A stretch of 64,000 nucleotides of DNA from Priestia koreensis (GCF_001274935.1 NZ_LILC01000006.1:1-64000), one strand, 5' to 3'; shown: positions 1-8,509, counted from the stretch's first letter. The notes: generated by a model not told the origin, from the sequence alone. Program-made: numbers and translations.

Positions 1-123
1 GATGAAACGAATGCTAAAAAATTTTATTATGCTTCAGTGACTTATACAACTAGATAGGGTTAGATAACTGTTTTTTAGTATTAAATTTGTATAGTAGAGA
101 TTAAAAAATATCATAAGTAAAGC

Positions 124-163
124 AAAATAAAGTCTTTAACATAGATGTTGAAGACTTTATTTT
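124..163. terminator. Rho-independent terminator after pilin copy 1
   Basis: A perfect 13-bp inverted repeat (AAAATAAAGTCTT, 124-136, and its complement, 151-163) is A-rich on one side and T-rich on the other, so it can terminate in both directions. It lies 3' of the left pilin copy on the minus strand. Confidence 0.7.
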
Positions 164-245
164 ACTATCTTTTATACAAAAACTCATACCCGTGGTCGCA
201 GTCGAACCGACAATCATAAATAAACAAAATTTTTAGTTTCAACTT

Positions 246-632
246 CTATCTATACAGAACCTGCCCCAATCCAGATCCAACCGCTTTCACAGGAACATCC
301 TTATGTCCCACACCCGTCCCTAACAAATTAAAGACACGATATTCATACTTACCTCGCACTTCAATTTCAAAGGTTTGGTCCATGTTCACGGCATTTGCTG
401 GGTAAATCACTTTCCAATCACTAGGTGACATGTTGAACTCTTTCATACGCTTTTCAATCTTTGCTTGCACTTCACTTGTATAGCCTCCGTATTTAGCCGT
501 TTGCTGGATCGCATATTCTTTCAGCTCATTGGCTTGGACAGCTCGTGTCGCATGAGCGGCGAACTCGGGGCTAAACATGGCGAGTGCCCATAAAAAGATG
601 GCAAAAATCGCTACACTTACACCTTCAGACAT
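246..632 (-). CDS. DUF4320-type small pilin-like protein, copy 1
   Basis: 128-aa protein with one N-terminal hydrophobic helix (about residues 7-27) and a soluble C-terminal part. This is the layout of TadE/pseudopilin-like subunits, and the sequence reads like the DUF4320 family that travels with Tad-like operons in Bacillus. It differs from the second copy at 2636-3022 by only about seven residues. The start is an ATG preceded by a good GGAGG-type site. This copy is separated from the pilus operon by the 260-aa secreted protein gene, and only a fragment of tadC lies upstream of it. It therefore has no obvious promoter of its own and may be silent. The assignment to a pilus subunit rests on family pattern and on the neighbours of the other copy. 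Confidence 0.75.
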   Translation of the reverse strand: MSEGVSVAIFAIFLWALAMFSPEFAAHATRAVQANELKEYAIQQTAKYGGYTSEVQAKIEKRMKEFNMSPSDWKVIYPANAVNMDQTFEIEVRGKYEYRVFNLLGTGVGHKDVPVKAVGSGLGQVLYR

Positions 633-655
633 TTTCCTTCCTCCCTCTTCCTTGA

Positions 656-742
656 CTACATATCTGAGAACATATTGAACATCGTGAGAAGCGCAATGCT
701 CATCGGTAACAGAATCATAGCCGTTAACATCGCAAACAGCGA
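656..742 (-). pseudogene. 3' fragment of tadC (segmental duplication)
   Basis: The bases here repeat the last ~29 codons of the intact tadC at 3046 and beyond, including the stop codon and the gap before the pilin, with a few substitutions. Similarity ends near 742. The fragment marks the right edge of the duplicated block whose left part is pilin copy 1. Confidence 0.8.
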
Positions 743-1299
743 TTTGTATACTTTTGTGAGCAGTTGCTACATGGCAGATCCTTATATGGACACAAATAAG
801 CCTAGTCTTTCACTTCCTTATCAAACAACGAGACCTTGTTGCAAAGTGTATATGTCTTACAAGTTCTATCTGGTGAAGAGTTCTAGGAGTGCCTCACTCT
901 TTACCGAGATGAACCCAAAAGAGGCGTTATTTATTTTGAAATACAAAACGGCTCAAAAATTCAAAGCTGCGTCCAAAAGTACTCGTTCTTAAACGTTGAG
1001 TTGGGAGATAGGTTGATTCATAAAGACATTGAATTGTGTATTTAGTTGTTAAAAAGAAACTATGAAAGAAGAATCTTTTAATAACTTAATACATACCTTA
1101 GACATTATGTGTTCTCAAATTAAAATTTCAACACACTAAAACAATTTGAATGATAAGAGGATTCCTCTCATTATCATTCCTTAGATTTAGTACATTTAAG
1201 ATATCTAGAATAAATTCACATAAACTAACTATACTGTATATTAGGATAGTGATTGGTTTTTTTTAGCACTAAATACCTGTTAATTTATCAGATTAACCA
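743..1299. other. Intergenic, probably decayed sequence
   Basis: No convincing gene was found. A 105-codon open frame on the plus strand (675-992) begins inside the tadC fragment and has no ribosome binding site, so it is not accepted. A 25-codon frame at 1062-1139 (starting MKEESFNNL) also lacks a site. An imperfect hairpin lies at about 1148-1178 (AATGATAAGAGG and its near complement). Confidence 0.5.
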
Positions 1300-1308
1300 T
1301 GGTATAAT
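1300..1308 (+). promoter_or_regulatory. Extended -10 promoter for the 56-aa membrane peptide
   Basis: TGG-TATAAT at 1300-1308 is an extended -10, with GTTAAT...ATTAAC (about 1279-1298) forming an inverted repeat just upstream that could be an operator. It lies 23 nt before the ATG. Confidence 0.55.
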
Positions 1309-1330
1309 TTAACAAAGGGGAGGGGTAAAA

Positions 1331-1501
1331 ATGACCAAAAAAGCATTTTATTCTGGCTATTTGATATTTCTTTTAGCCCTAATAATGGTTTATTTTATAG
1401 TTCCACATGAATATGGTATTTATGCTTTAATCGGGGTGACCATTTTATTTAGCATATATCAATTTTCGTTATTGCTAAAAAAAAGGACCCGTGAGAATTA
1501 A
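1331..1501 (+). CDS. 56-aa two-helix membrane peptide (possible immunity peptide)
   Basis: Short ORF starting MTKKAFYSGY with a strong ribosome binding site (GGGGAGGGG), a clean extended -10 promoter and a terminator directly after the stop. The product is two hydrophobic segments (about residues 8-24 and 28-48) ending in a positively charged tail, so it should sit in the membrane. It is convergent with the secreted 249-aa protein. Small two-helix membrane proteins beside a secreted bacteriocin are often immunity factors; that role is inference here. No enzyme motif can be seen. Confidence 0.6.
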   Translation: MTKKAFYSGYLIFLLALIMVYFIVPHEYGIYALIGVTILFSIYQFSLLLKKRTREN

Positions 1502-1502
1502 A

Positions 1503-1535
1503 AAGAACCTCTCCTAATAGGAGGGGTTCTTTTTT
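1503..1535. terminator. Bidirectional terminator between convergent genes
   Basis: AAGAACC-t-CTCC ... GGAG-g-GGTTCTT stem followed by TTTTTT on the plus strand, and A-rich on the other side. It serves both the 56-aa gene and the secreted-protein gene at 1537. Confidence 0.85.
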
Positions 1536-1536
1536 A

Positions 1537-2283
1537 TTAATACATCCTTACCTTCATTGGATCAGTAGTTTTAGATGAAAGCAAAGTTTTGTGGGCACTA
1601 TCTTTGTAAAGGTTGACTTGTCTCTTGGACCATAGATAATTGGGATCTGTATCAGCCGCTGAGGCTCCGCGTGATCTATAATATCCAGTTTTTATACCAT
1701 ATTGAAGCATTACTGCAGCCAACCCTCCTGCAATTGGTCCCACGTAAGGAATATAACTTAAAAGAGCGGCTGTAATAGTTTGAACAGTAAATTTTCCAGA
1801 CACTGTGATTTTATAATTGCTCCAGCTCGACCATACCCATGATCCCACAACTGACTGAGTACTAATTGTATTTTTACCAAATTGGTTTTTAATAACAGAC
1901 TGCTTCAATAAGTTAGGAAGAGCTTCGTCAGTTACCTCATTATCATCAGTTCCGATCTCTACTTTAATTCCATTAACTTGTTTTTCAATTTCTACTCTTT
2001 CAGCTTCGTTTAAATAATCACTAGTAACAGTAATATGATTTGTAATTTTATTAGTAGTAAATATTTGTATACCATCAGAGTTTTCCGCTGTAACTGTACG
2101 ATAGTTTTGATTATCTTTTACTGTGTAAGTTACCCCTTCATATTCAAATTGTTCATCTTGATTTGTAATATAATTAACATTTTCCTGAACAGGAGATATT
2201 TCTGAAGCTTTTGCAAAATTAGCCGCAAAAGGAGTTCCTAACATAGATAGAGACAATGCAGATACAATAAGTTTCTTTTTCAT
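1537..2283 (-). CDS. Secreted bacteriocin-like protein
   Basis: The best start is the ATG at 2283 (MKKKLIVSALSLS), which has AAGGGGTG eight or nine bases upstream; a longer frame reaching 2319 has no site. The 248-aa product has a Sec signal peptide (basic start, hydrophobic core, cleavage after about FAKAS) and a polar propeptide-like middle. The C-terminal ~85 residues are Trp/Ser rich (SWVWSSWS) followed by a Gly-rich hydrophobic stretch (YIPYVGPIAGGLAAVML). That layout resembles large bacteriocin precursors such as closticin 574, in which the C-terminal part is the active peptide. I recognise the layout rather than a firm family. Convergence with a 56-aa membrane peptide fits a bacteriocin-immunity pair, by inference. 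Confidence 0.55.
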   Translation of the reverse strand: MKKKLIVSALSLSMLGTPFAANFAKASEISPVQENVNYITNQDEQFEYEGVTYTVKDNQNYRTVTAENSDGIQIFTTNKITNHITVTSDYLNEAERVEIEKQVNGIKVEIGTDDNEVTDEALPNLLKQSVIKNQFGKNTISTQSVVGSWVWSSWSNYKITVSGKFTVQTITAALLSYIPYVGPIAGGLAAVMLQYGIKTGYYRSRGASAADTDPNYLWSKRQVNLYKDSAHKTLLSSKTTDPMKVRMY

Positions 2284-2365
2284 AATATGAGCACCCCTTA
2301 ACAAAATATATGGAATCATTATCCAAATTACATACTAAATGATTATGTTCACGTTTTAAATACTA

Positions 2366-2536
2366 TTTTACATTTTTGGTATTTTATTACTATTTTACTG
2401 TTGTGTTAAAAAACTTATTAAAATTATCCTTAGACGACGTATAAAAACAATTGAAAAACCTTTGTCTATAAGGAAATTAGAATCCACAAGATTATATTAG
2501 TAGACTGAATACCTTTTTGCATTTTTGGTATTTTAT
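2366..2536. repeat. Two 22-bp direct repeats upstream of the secreted-protein gene
   Basis: The 22-mer at 2366-2387 recurs at 2515-2536 with a single mismatch; the core is CATTTTTGGTATTTTAT. Both copies lie between the secreted-protein gene and the Tad terminator, in the same orientation, 149 bp apart. They could be regulator sites or the footprint of a rearrangement. Confidence 0.6.
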
Positions 2537-2576
2537 ACCTATATAATAAATCACAGAAGAAATGTGGAAAAACCAC

Positions 2577-2605
2577 AAAGAGGCTAGGACATAACTAGCC
2601 TCTTT
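2577..2605 (-). terminator. Terminator of the Tad operon
   Basis: Perfect 11-bp stem AAAGAGGCTAG/CTAGCCTCTTT just 3' of the pilin stop at 2636, followed on the minus strand by a T-rich tract. Confidence 0.85.
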
Positions 2606-2635
2606 ATCTCTAATTCATTTTTAGAAATCCTGAAT

Positions 2636-3022
2636 TTATCTGTACAAAACTTGCCCCAATCCAGATCCCACCGCTTTCACAGGAACATCCTTGTGTCCCG
2701 CACCCGTTCCTAACAAGTTAAAGACCCGGTATTCGTATTTTCCTCGCACTTCAATTTCAAAGGTTTGGTCCATGTTCACCGCATTCGCTGGGTGGATCAC
2801 TTCCCAATCAGCAGAAGACATGTTGAACTCTTTCATTCGCTTTTCAACCTTTGCTTGCACTTCGCTTGTATACCCTCCGTATTTAGCCGTTTGCTGTATC
2901 GCATATTCTTTCAACTCATTAGCTTGGACAGCGCGTGTCGCATGAGCGGCAAACTCTGGGCTAAACATGGCAAGTGCCCATAAAAAGATAGCAAAAATCG
3001 CTACACTTACACCTTCAGACAT
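2636..3022 (-). CDS. DUF4320-type small pilin-like protein, copy 2
   Basis: 128 aa with an N-terminal hydrophobic helix and a soluble domain; last gene of the Tad operon, starting 23 bp after tadC with a strong GGAGGAAG-type site. As the copy still attached to tadB-tadC it is likely the functional pilin or minor pseudopilin. The prepilin peptidase encoded at 12973-13491 is the natural processing enzyme, although no canonical G/XXXXEF site is obvious at the N-terminus (MSEGVSVAIF). This leaves open whether it is a processed pilin or a TadE/F-like membrane pseudopilin. Near-identical to copy 1 at 246-632. Confidence 0.8.
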   Translation of the reverse strand: MSEGVSVAIFAIFLWALAMFSPEFAAHATRAVQANELKEYAIQQTAKYGGYTSEVQAKVEKRMKEFNMSSADWEVIHPANAVNMDQTFEIEVRGKYEYRVFNLLGTGAGHKDVPVKAVGSGLGQVLYR

Positions 3023-3045
3023 CTTCCTTCCTCCCTCTTCCTTGA

Positions 3046-3885
3046 CTACATATCTGAGAACATATTAAACATCGTAAGAAGCGCGATACTCATCGGTAAT
3101 AGAATCATAGCCGTTAACATCGCAAACACGTATTTGGACATGCTAGACGGCTCAGAATCGACGAGTAGATTAACGGCTTCGGCTTCCATTTGTTCGTTCA
3201 TGCGAGACAGCTTTTCGATGTACTCACGGCTGTTCTCTTCGCTTAATTCCATTGCTTGATACAGTAACAACATGTATTGTTTTGATTCCACAATCCCAAG
3301 ACGATCCGAGAAATTCATAAAGGGCTCAATGTTCTTAGGATATAAAGTCATCTCATTAATCAACATCACCACTAACGGCCGAATATTCGCCGGTGCGTAC
3401 TCAACCGATTTCTTTAACGCTTCAAAAGCCGTTTGGCTGCGCATCAGCGTGGTTAAGCTCTTGATGTAGCGCGGAAACTCTAGCTTCTTCTGAGCCGCTT
3501 TTAGACGCTTCACACGCTTTAATGAACGATTCGGTTGAATGTACGTATAGGCTGTCACCACGAGAACCAGTACCCACATCAACGGGTCTTTGACAAATAC
3601 TACTGTCACCACGGCCATGATAATAAACACAATAAGTGATTTCAGGACCTTTTTATACACAAACTCTTCTGGTGAAATTTCTTGATTCACTTCTTTTAAA
3701 TCGGCTTGTAACTCTGCCTGTCGCTTTTGTGGCAATCGAATGTATTTAACGCCACTTGATTTACGCTTCTTCCCGTTCAATTCCCTCGTGAGGAAGTTCT
3801 GATTGCTGATATCGAGTACGATAAACATAAACACGAGCGCAAGTGCCGCTACGACTAATGAAAAGATAAACAGTACCGTATTCAT
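3046..3885 (-). CDS. tadC: TadC-like pilus inner-membrane platform protein
   Basis: 279 aa with an N-terminal membrane helix (residues 5-25), a second hydrophobic segment near 85-115, a cytoplasmic type II secretion F (GspF-like) domain around residues 130-250 and a C-terminal membrane helix. This is the TadC/TadB platform architecture: it sits at the base of a type IVc pilus and couples the CpaF ATPase to pilin assembly. Starts at an ATG one base after the tadB stop with AGGAGG upstream, so translation is coupled. It lies in the order CpaF-TadB-TadC, as in other Tad loci. Confidence 0.85.
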   Translation of the reverse strand: MNTVLFIFSLVVAALALVFMFIVLDISNQNFLTRELNGKKRKSSGVKYIRLPQKRQAELQADLKEVNQEISPEEFVYKKVLKSLIVFIIMAVVTVVFVKDPLMWVLVLVVTAYTYIQPNRSLKRVKRLKAAQKKLEFPRYIKSLTTLMRSQTAFEALKKSVEYAPANIRPLVVMLINEMTLYPKNIEPFMNFSDRLGIVESKQYMLLLYQAMELSEENSREYIEKLSRMNEQMEAEAVNLLVDSEPSSMSKYVFAMLTAMILLPMSIALLTMFNMFSDM

Positions 3886-4803
3886 TTAATTGCCTCCTTG
3901 CTGTAGGATCTTATCGTTATCATAAATGCGCTCGATCTTAATGGCTGAAAACGCACCCACAATGATGACAACAATGAAGATCCCCTTGCCTACCATCGAT
4001 TGAACAAACGTAAGATAGTAGTCATAACTAAAGATCATAAGGGCAAAAGGCATTCCGATTAAGTATGTCATTAAGGAGTAGAACGCTTTACGGTTTGGTG
4101 CTTTCGCATCCCGAACCTTCTTACGATTAATCAAGGCGCGGTCGAAGTTTTCTGCGATGCTAAAGAGAACGTCGCTGTTTTCTCCTCCGTAATCTTCAAT
4201 CAGAAGCAACATATCATGAAGCATCTTAACTTGTTCGATTGGATACGTTTGATAAAAGTCATCAAAGGCTTTTTTCATGGGAATGTTGTGTTCAATTTTA
4301 CGAACCATTTGAATAATGTCCTGTTTGACAGGATCATCCATAAAGCCAGCGACCTCACTTAACGCTCGGAACACGTTGTTATCGTATGTAGAGACTAAGT
4401 TCGCTAACGTATTTACATAGGCGCTCAATTGCGTATAGAGCATATCATCATATTTTCGCTTGCGGTAATACAAAAGAACGTTCGGCAGCGCAAACCCTCC
4501 CAGTAAGCCTAATGGAACAATCATCACCGCTCGGAAGAAAATATATAACAGTACAATTGCTACGGCCGATCCGATAATCACTAAAAACCAGTATTTACGG
4601 AAGTCGATGTTCCAGCGGGCTTTCTTCCCTCCCTCAATGACTTGAAGGGGGTTCATCCACTTTCCGTAAGGGCTATTTAAAAACTTACTTCGAATTACGA
4701 TTTGGCGGGCATTCACCCGTAAATGTCTATATTTCTTGCGGTAGGTGGCGATAAATAATATCGCCAGTACCCCCGCTATGTTTAACAGCACCATCCATAA
4801 CAT
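3886..4803 (-). CDS. tadB: TadB-like pilus inner-membrane platform protein
   Basis: The start is placed at the ATG at 4803 (MLWMVLLNIAG), just after the cpaF stop and with GAGGGAAG upstream. The longer frame to 4848 would overlap cpaF without its own site. The ~305-aa product has an N-terminal helix, two more hydrophobic segments around residues 75-115, a GspF-like cytoplasmic domain and two C-terminal helices (about 245-290). Paired with TadC downstream it makes the heteromeric membrane platform for the pilus ATPase. Confidence 0.85.
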   Translation of the reverse strand: MLWMVLLNIAGVLAILFIATYRKKYRHLRVNARQIVIRSKFLNSPYGKWMNPLQVIEGGKKARWNIDFRKYWFLVIIGSAVAIVLLYIFFRAVMIVPLGLLGGFALPNVLLYYRKRKYDDMLYTQLSAYVNTLANLVSTYDNNVFRALSEVAGFMDDPVKQDIIQMVRKIEHNIPMKKAFDDFYQTYPIEQVKMLHDMLLLIEDYGGENSDVLFSIAENFDRALINRKKVRDAKAPNRKAFYSLMTYLIGMPFALMIFSYDYYLTFVQSMVGKGIFIVVIIVGAFSAIKIERIYDNDKILQQGGN

Positions 4804-4820
4804 GTTTGCTTCCCTCTTTT

Positions 4821-6278
4821 CTACAAAATGTTTACTTCTTTTGCCCACTTTTCAGGAAGCAATGGTATTAATGTTTCAGTTAGCTCATTGGATTCTAATA
4901 GTTTCTTACCTAAGTCCTCACTGATTCGATCTACAAAGGTATGTGCTTTAATCGAACGAAACTTCATTTGACCATCCACATTCACTTTTTCTGTCCCTGT
5001 GATTGCGTACTCAAAGATGGTATTCGACAACGTTTTGCCTTGTAAAAACCCTTTAAATTCAACAAGTTCCACAATGCGACGTGTTCCGTCTTCTTGGTCT
5101 CGTTCGATGTGAATACCTAGATCAAATACATCGGTAATCATTGTGCCTAACGTTTCGTTATCCATCTGTTGCTTTTCTTGTGCCAACGTAATTAGACGAT
5201 TAGGCGCTAATTTGGCTGACTTGGAGTGAAGAGAAGTCCCAATTCGATGTCCCGTCATACCGGCTTTGATCATATCAAGCGCTTCTCCACCCCTTGTTTC
5301 TGATACCACAATCCATTCAGGGTCACTTCGTAAAGAAGAACGTAATAAGCGTTCATAGCCAATGGACTTTGTCATGTCTTCTGTAATTCGTGTCCGCCAT
5401 GCCATGATATCCTTATTCGGATAATGCTTCTTTAAATTCATTTCGCGTGTATCTTCAAGTAAGTTAATACGATCTTTATCGTTGGTGAATCCTAACAGGT
5501 ATTTCAAAAGCTCTGTTTTCCCTGTCCCCGTTTCCCCTGTGATTAAGATGTTACAGTTGGCTGCGATGCAGGCTTTCAAAAAGTCTCGAATGAGTTCACT
5601 TCCTAACTCACTTTTGACAAAGTTTTGTTCCGTTACGCGAAGGTCTTCCGATGCTTTACGAATGGCCAACGTTACGCCGTACGTGGCGATGTCTTTATCC
5701 ATCGCATTAATACGAAGCGCGCCAAGCTCTGCGTCGAGTTCTGGCTTAGTGTAGTTCCAGGTGCGCCCTGTTGCCCTCGCAATCTTTGTCGCGATCTTCT
5801 CCACTTCGTCACTTGTAATGGAATAGTCGCTTTTGTATTTGCCTTTTTGGTTATCTTTTATCCATATTTCCGTTCCGTTAAAGGCAACGTCAGTTACATC
5901 CCCACTCTCCAGAATGACGTCAAACACGCCAAGCCCTGAGATTTCATTCACCATTTGTTTCGAAAGCTGTCCTAAATCATATCCGTTCATATTGTTCTTA
6001 GCATTTTGTGAGAGATACTGTGTAATGATCTTTTGAAGTATCTTTTTCTTCACGCGATTTCCGAAGGACTCTCGAACGAGCGTCGCATGTTCTTCAATGA
6101 GAAAATCTTGTACTTCTTGAAGCAACGTTTGGTTCAGTTGTGCTTCATCCCGCAAAGGATGATGATCCCCAAACTTGAGTGTATAAATGAGACGATCTAG
6201 CTCAATTTGATTGGTCGGAGGAGCTGGTGTCTTGGGAATCGGTACTAGTTTTGTGATATCAATGACGTTATGAGTCAT
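4821..6278 (-). CDS. cpaF: CpaF/TadA secretion ATPase of the Tad pilus
   Basis: 485-aa type II/IV secretion hexameric ATPase of the CpaF/TadA branch. The P-loop GETGTGKTELL lies near residue 250, followed by the Asp box (INLLEDTREMNL), the Walker B-like stretch with the His box (WIVVSETRGGEAL ... GHRIGTSLHSKSA), and an N-terminal all-alpha domain that this branch usually carries. It powers pilin polymerisation from the cytoplasmic face. ATG start with AAGGAGGG seven bases upstream. The catalytic motifs look intact. Confidence 0.93.
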   Translation of the reverse strand: MTHNVIDITKLVPIPKTPAPPTNQIELDRLIYTLKFGDHHPLRDEAQLNQTLLQEVQDFLIEEHATLVRESFGNRVKKKILQKIITQYLSQNAKNNMNGYDLGQLSKQMVNEISGLGVFDVILESGDVTDVAFNGTEIWIKDNQKGKYKSDYSITSDEVEKIATKIARATGRTWNYTKPELDAELGALRINAMDKDIATYGVTLAIRKASEDLRVTEQNFVKSELGSELIRDFLKACIAANCNILITGETGTGKTELLKYLLGFTNDKDRINLLEDTREMNLKKHYPNKDIMAWRTRITEDMTKSIGYERLLRSSLRSDPEWIVVSETRGGEALDMIKAGMTGHRIGTSLHSKSAKLAPNRLITLAQEKQQMDNETLGTMITDVFDLGIHIERDQEDGTRRIVELVEFKGFLQGKTLSNTIFEYAITGTEKVNVDGQMKFRSIKAHTFVDRISEDLGKKLLESNELTETLIPLLPEKWAKEVNIL

Positions 6279-6291
6279 ACATTCGCCCTCC

Positions 6292-7116
6292 TTATCTTAA
6301 TGAGAAGATTCGTTTGGATTTTTTCGCGTCCGCAATATGAACGTCCATGCGATTCAAGAGTTTAATGACCTCACGGTCGATCTTCTCACTGCCGATTTTT
6401 AATTCAAGCTGCTCCGGCAATAGTTTTTCATCGTATGAAATCGCTAAATCAAGATTTGGAAGCTGATCCGAGAAGATTTCTTCTTCCATGCCCTGTGGCA
6501 ACATATTCAACACGCGAATATGATCTTGGTTGGTGAGATTCGCTAAAATCTGTTCAGAATTTTGGAACTCTCTTATTCTTGTTAAATTTGGTGTCACAAG
6601 ATGAACCACATGATCAAGCTGTAACATCATTGGGAGCGTAAACATGTTGTCAATTGGTGTAGGTAAGCTAATGACCACTAAATCATATGATAAGAAACGT
6701 AGATGCTGGGCAAACTTCTCACACAGCTCCTTGGCATAGATGGCAGGGTCTGGGCGATCCTCAATGCTTGGGAAGTTCTCCACGATGTATTCGTTGTGAA
6801 AAACAAGGTAATCCAAGCTTCCTGGTAAGCGGCGAATTTGATCCGATAAGATTTTATTGCTAATGTCAATTTCATCACGCGTTAAAATGTTCGGCTCGAC
6901 TTCAAACTGCCCCTTATTTATGACTTTATCTAAGTACATGAACGCATTCTTGTACGTGTGTGTAATGCCTGTCGTCGTGTAAAAAGATGGACGTAAGTAG
7001 TCCAATTCCACGTAAAGTGTTTTATATTTATGTTCGGCTGCTACTTTTGCGAGCGCTTGGGAAACGGTACGTTTCCCCACATTGGATGCATCTGCATAAA
7101 ATCCGACTAGTTTCAT
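6292..7116 (-). CDS. TadZ/CpaE-like ParA-superfamily protein
   Basis: 274-aa protein with the fold pattern of MinD/ParA ATPases: MKLVGFYADASNVGKRTVSQAL occupies the deviant Walker A position (first ~22 residues). The usual K(x)GGxGK(T/S) is degraded to ASNVGKRT, and the later LVVISLPTP and LVTPNLTRIREF stretches stand at the places of the switch II and NxxD-like regions. TadZ/CpaE proteins place the pilus machine at the right spot in the cell. The gene overlaps the cpaB stop by four bases (ATGA) and precedes cpaF. Loss of consensus P-loop residues suggests weak or no ATPase activity (inference). Confidence 0.75.
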   Translation of the reverse strand: MKLVGFYADASNVGKRTVSQALAKVAAEHKYKTLYVELDYLRPSFYTTTGITHTYKNAFMYLDKVINKGQFEVEPNILTRDEIDISNKILSDQIRRLPGSLDYLVFHNEYIVENFPSIEDRPDPAIYAKELCEKFAQHLRFLSYDLVVISLPTPIDNMFTLPMMLQLDHVVHLVTPNLTRIREFQNSEQILANLTNQDHIRVLNMLPQGMEEEIFSDQLPNLDLAISYDEKLLPEQLELKIGSEKIDREVIKLLNRMDVHIADAKKSKRIFSLR

Positions 7117-7955
7117 TCTTGATCCCCATCCTTTTTCGTTACTAAGTCATTGGGTGAAGCCGATTGAAACGATTGCCCTTCGATCCAGCTTACAATGTCA
7201 TCGTCTGACATCGTCGTGTCGATTTCATCACTACCTGTTGCCACTGGGCGAATTTCTCCTAACAGTGTGGCTTTATTAAGCACTTCGTTAATTTGCTCAT
7301 CAACGGCAAACGTATAAATCTTCGCTAGGGCTGTTTTGCCCTCACCTGTTGTCGGACTTGCAAACCCACCATTTTGCTTTTTCTTTGTATCGCTAAACAC
7401 GTTCGTTGCGTCTGTATCTTTTACACTTGTTACGCGAACACCCTTCGCAATGCGGCCATAGATTGGTTTTTCAACCGTAATGGTTGAACCATTGACTTTT
7501 TCAACCGTCTCAACTTTCCCACGGAAGAACAAGTCCACTTTTGTATCAGGTAAGATACTGTTTCCTAATGAGGTTTCAAGGTCAACGAGCAAAGGGAACG
7601 CAAGCTCCCCACTTTTGAGCTTCAGGACGGATGAATTCGGCATCTTTTCGGCTGCCATGACCTTTCCTTTATAGAACAGACTGTGTTTGGAAATACCGAA
7701 GTTATTAGCCGTATATTTACCAATGACACTAGATGGCGCTACCATGGCTTCTGGCGGTAAAGAGGACGATGGAACACTGCGCTCAATGACCATTTCTTTC
7801 GTGATCTTCGTATTCGGTGGAATATCGTCTTTTGCGTACGCAACCGTGACGGGATCTACTTTGCTGTTGATGTAATAATGAATCCCTGTATAGTTAATCA
7901 CGCCGATAGCTAAGGCAATTCCTGCGGAAAAGGCAATTTTCTTTGATTTTTTCAT
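7113..7955 (-). CDS. cpaB: CpaB/RcpC-like SAF-domain pilus assembly protein
   Basis: The ATG at 7955 (MKKSKKIAFSAG) with GGGGGAAC upstream is preferred over a TTG five codons earlier. 280 aa: a single N-terminal membrane helix, then a SAF domain (about residues 35-95, with the typical VAYAKDDIPPNTKITKEMV pattern) and a CpaB/RcpC-like domain. In didermic Tad systems the family associates with the secretin; here, in a Gram-positive, it probably shapes the pilus exit zone outside the membrane. The gene is followed with overlap by the TadZ-like gene. Confidence 0.8.
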   Translation of the reverse strand: MKKSKKIAFSAGIALAIGVINYTGIHYYINSKVDPVTVAYAKDDIPPNTKITKEMVIERSVPSSSLPPEAMVAPSSVIGKYTANNFGISKHSLFYKGKVMAAEKMPNSSVLKLKSGELAFPLLVDLETSLGNSILPDTKVDLFFRGKVETVEKVNGSTITVEKPIYGRIAKGVRVTSVKDTDATNVFSDTKKKQNGGFASPTTGEGKTALAKIYTFAVDEQINEVLNKATLLGEIRPVATGSDEIDTTMSDDDIVSWIEGQSFQSASPNDLVTKKDGDQE

Positions 7956-7988
7956 GTGTAGTTCCCCCAATTATTTAATGGTTTTCAC

Positions 7989-8435
7989 TTATTTAATCGT
8001 TTTGACTAGATCTTTCGCTTCAAAAAGGCTCGTTTCTTGCTCTCTTACCATGGAAGAAGAATCTCGTTTCTTCTTGTCCCAATCCGTTGCGTATTTGTAA
8101 ATCGGAACATCGAATTTGTTGTACGCTTCGGTCGAAATCATTGCGGGTCTTGATTGAATCGAATGAATGATGACTTTCTTTTGTCCATCTTTAAAGTTGT
8201 CTTGATCCGCATACACTTTATACAGCGCATTTTTTGTGACAGTCGGGTTAATCGTCACCTCTTCCGTCACGCGTAATGTTCCTTTATTAATGCCTGCGTC
8301 CATTGCGGTTTTAGTTGCTTGTTTTAATGAAATATCCACGTCTTGGTCAGCCGTGCTTGTTTGTCCAAGTGAGACGACGAAGAGTAAAATCGCAAACAAC
8401 CCCATCGCCAAAATACCCATCTTTGGTATAGACAA
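7989..8435 (-). CDS. Small membrane-anchored protein of the Tad operon
   Basis: 148 aa, starting at TTG 8435 with GGGGAG eight bases upstream (an ATG five codons later is possible). One N-terminal hydrophobic helix (residues 6-23) is followed by a ~120-aa soluble domain with no motif I recognise. Size and layout match the TadE/TadF or FlpB-like minor pseudopilins that usually accompany this operon. Placed between the 993-aa secreted protein and CpaB, behind an intra-operon hairpin. Confidence 0.6.
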   Translation of the reverse strand: MSIPKMGILAMGLFAILLFVVSLGQTSTADQDVDISLKQATKTAMDAGINKGTLRVTEEVTINPTVTKNALYKVYADQDNFKDGQKKVIIHSIQSRPAMISTEAYNKFDVPIYKYATDWDKKKRDSSSMVREQETSLFEAKDLVKTIK

Positions 8436-8465
8436 CTAGCCCACTCCCCTTTCTACTGAATAAAA

Positions 8466-8495
8466 GGGTCACTAGAAATGCCTCTCTAGTAACCC
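8466..8495 (-). terminator. Terminator-like hairpin inside the Tad operon
   Basis: GGGTTACTAGA / TCTAGTGACCC stem (one G-U pair) followed on the minus strand by TTTTATT. It lies between the 993-aa surface protein gene and the 148-aa gene, so it would reduce read-through into the pilus assembly genes unless transcription is made termination-resistant. Confidence 0.6.
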
Positions 8496-8509
8496 AAAAA
8501 CCTTAAAAA

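Noticed and set aside
675..992. 105-codon plus-strand frame
   Set aside because: Begins within the duplicated tadC fragment on the other strand, has no ribosome binding site, and its residue content does not look like a folded protein.
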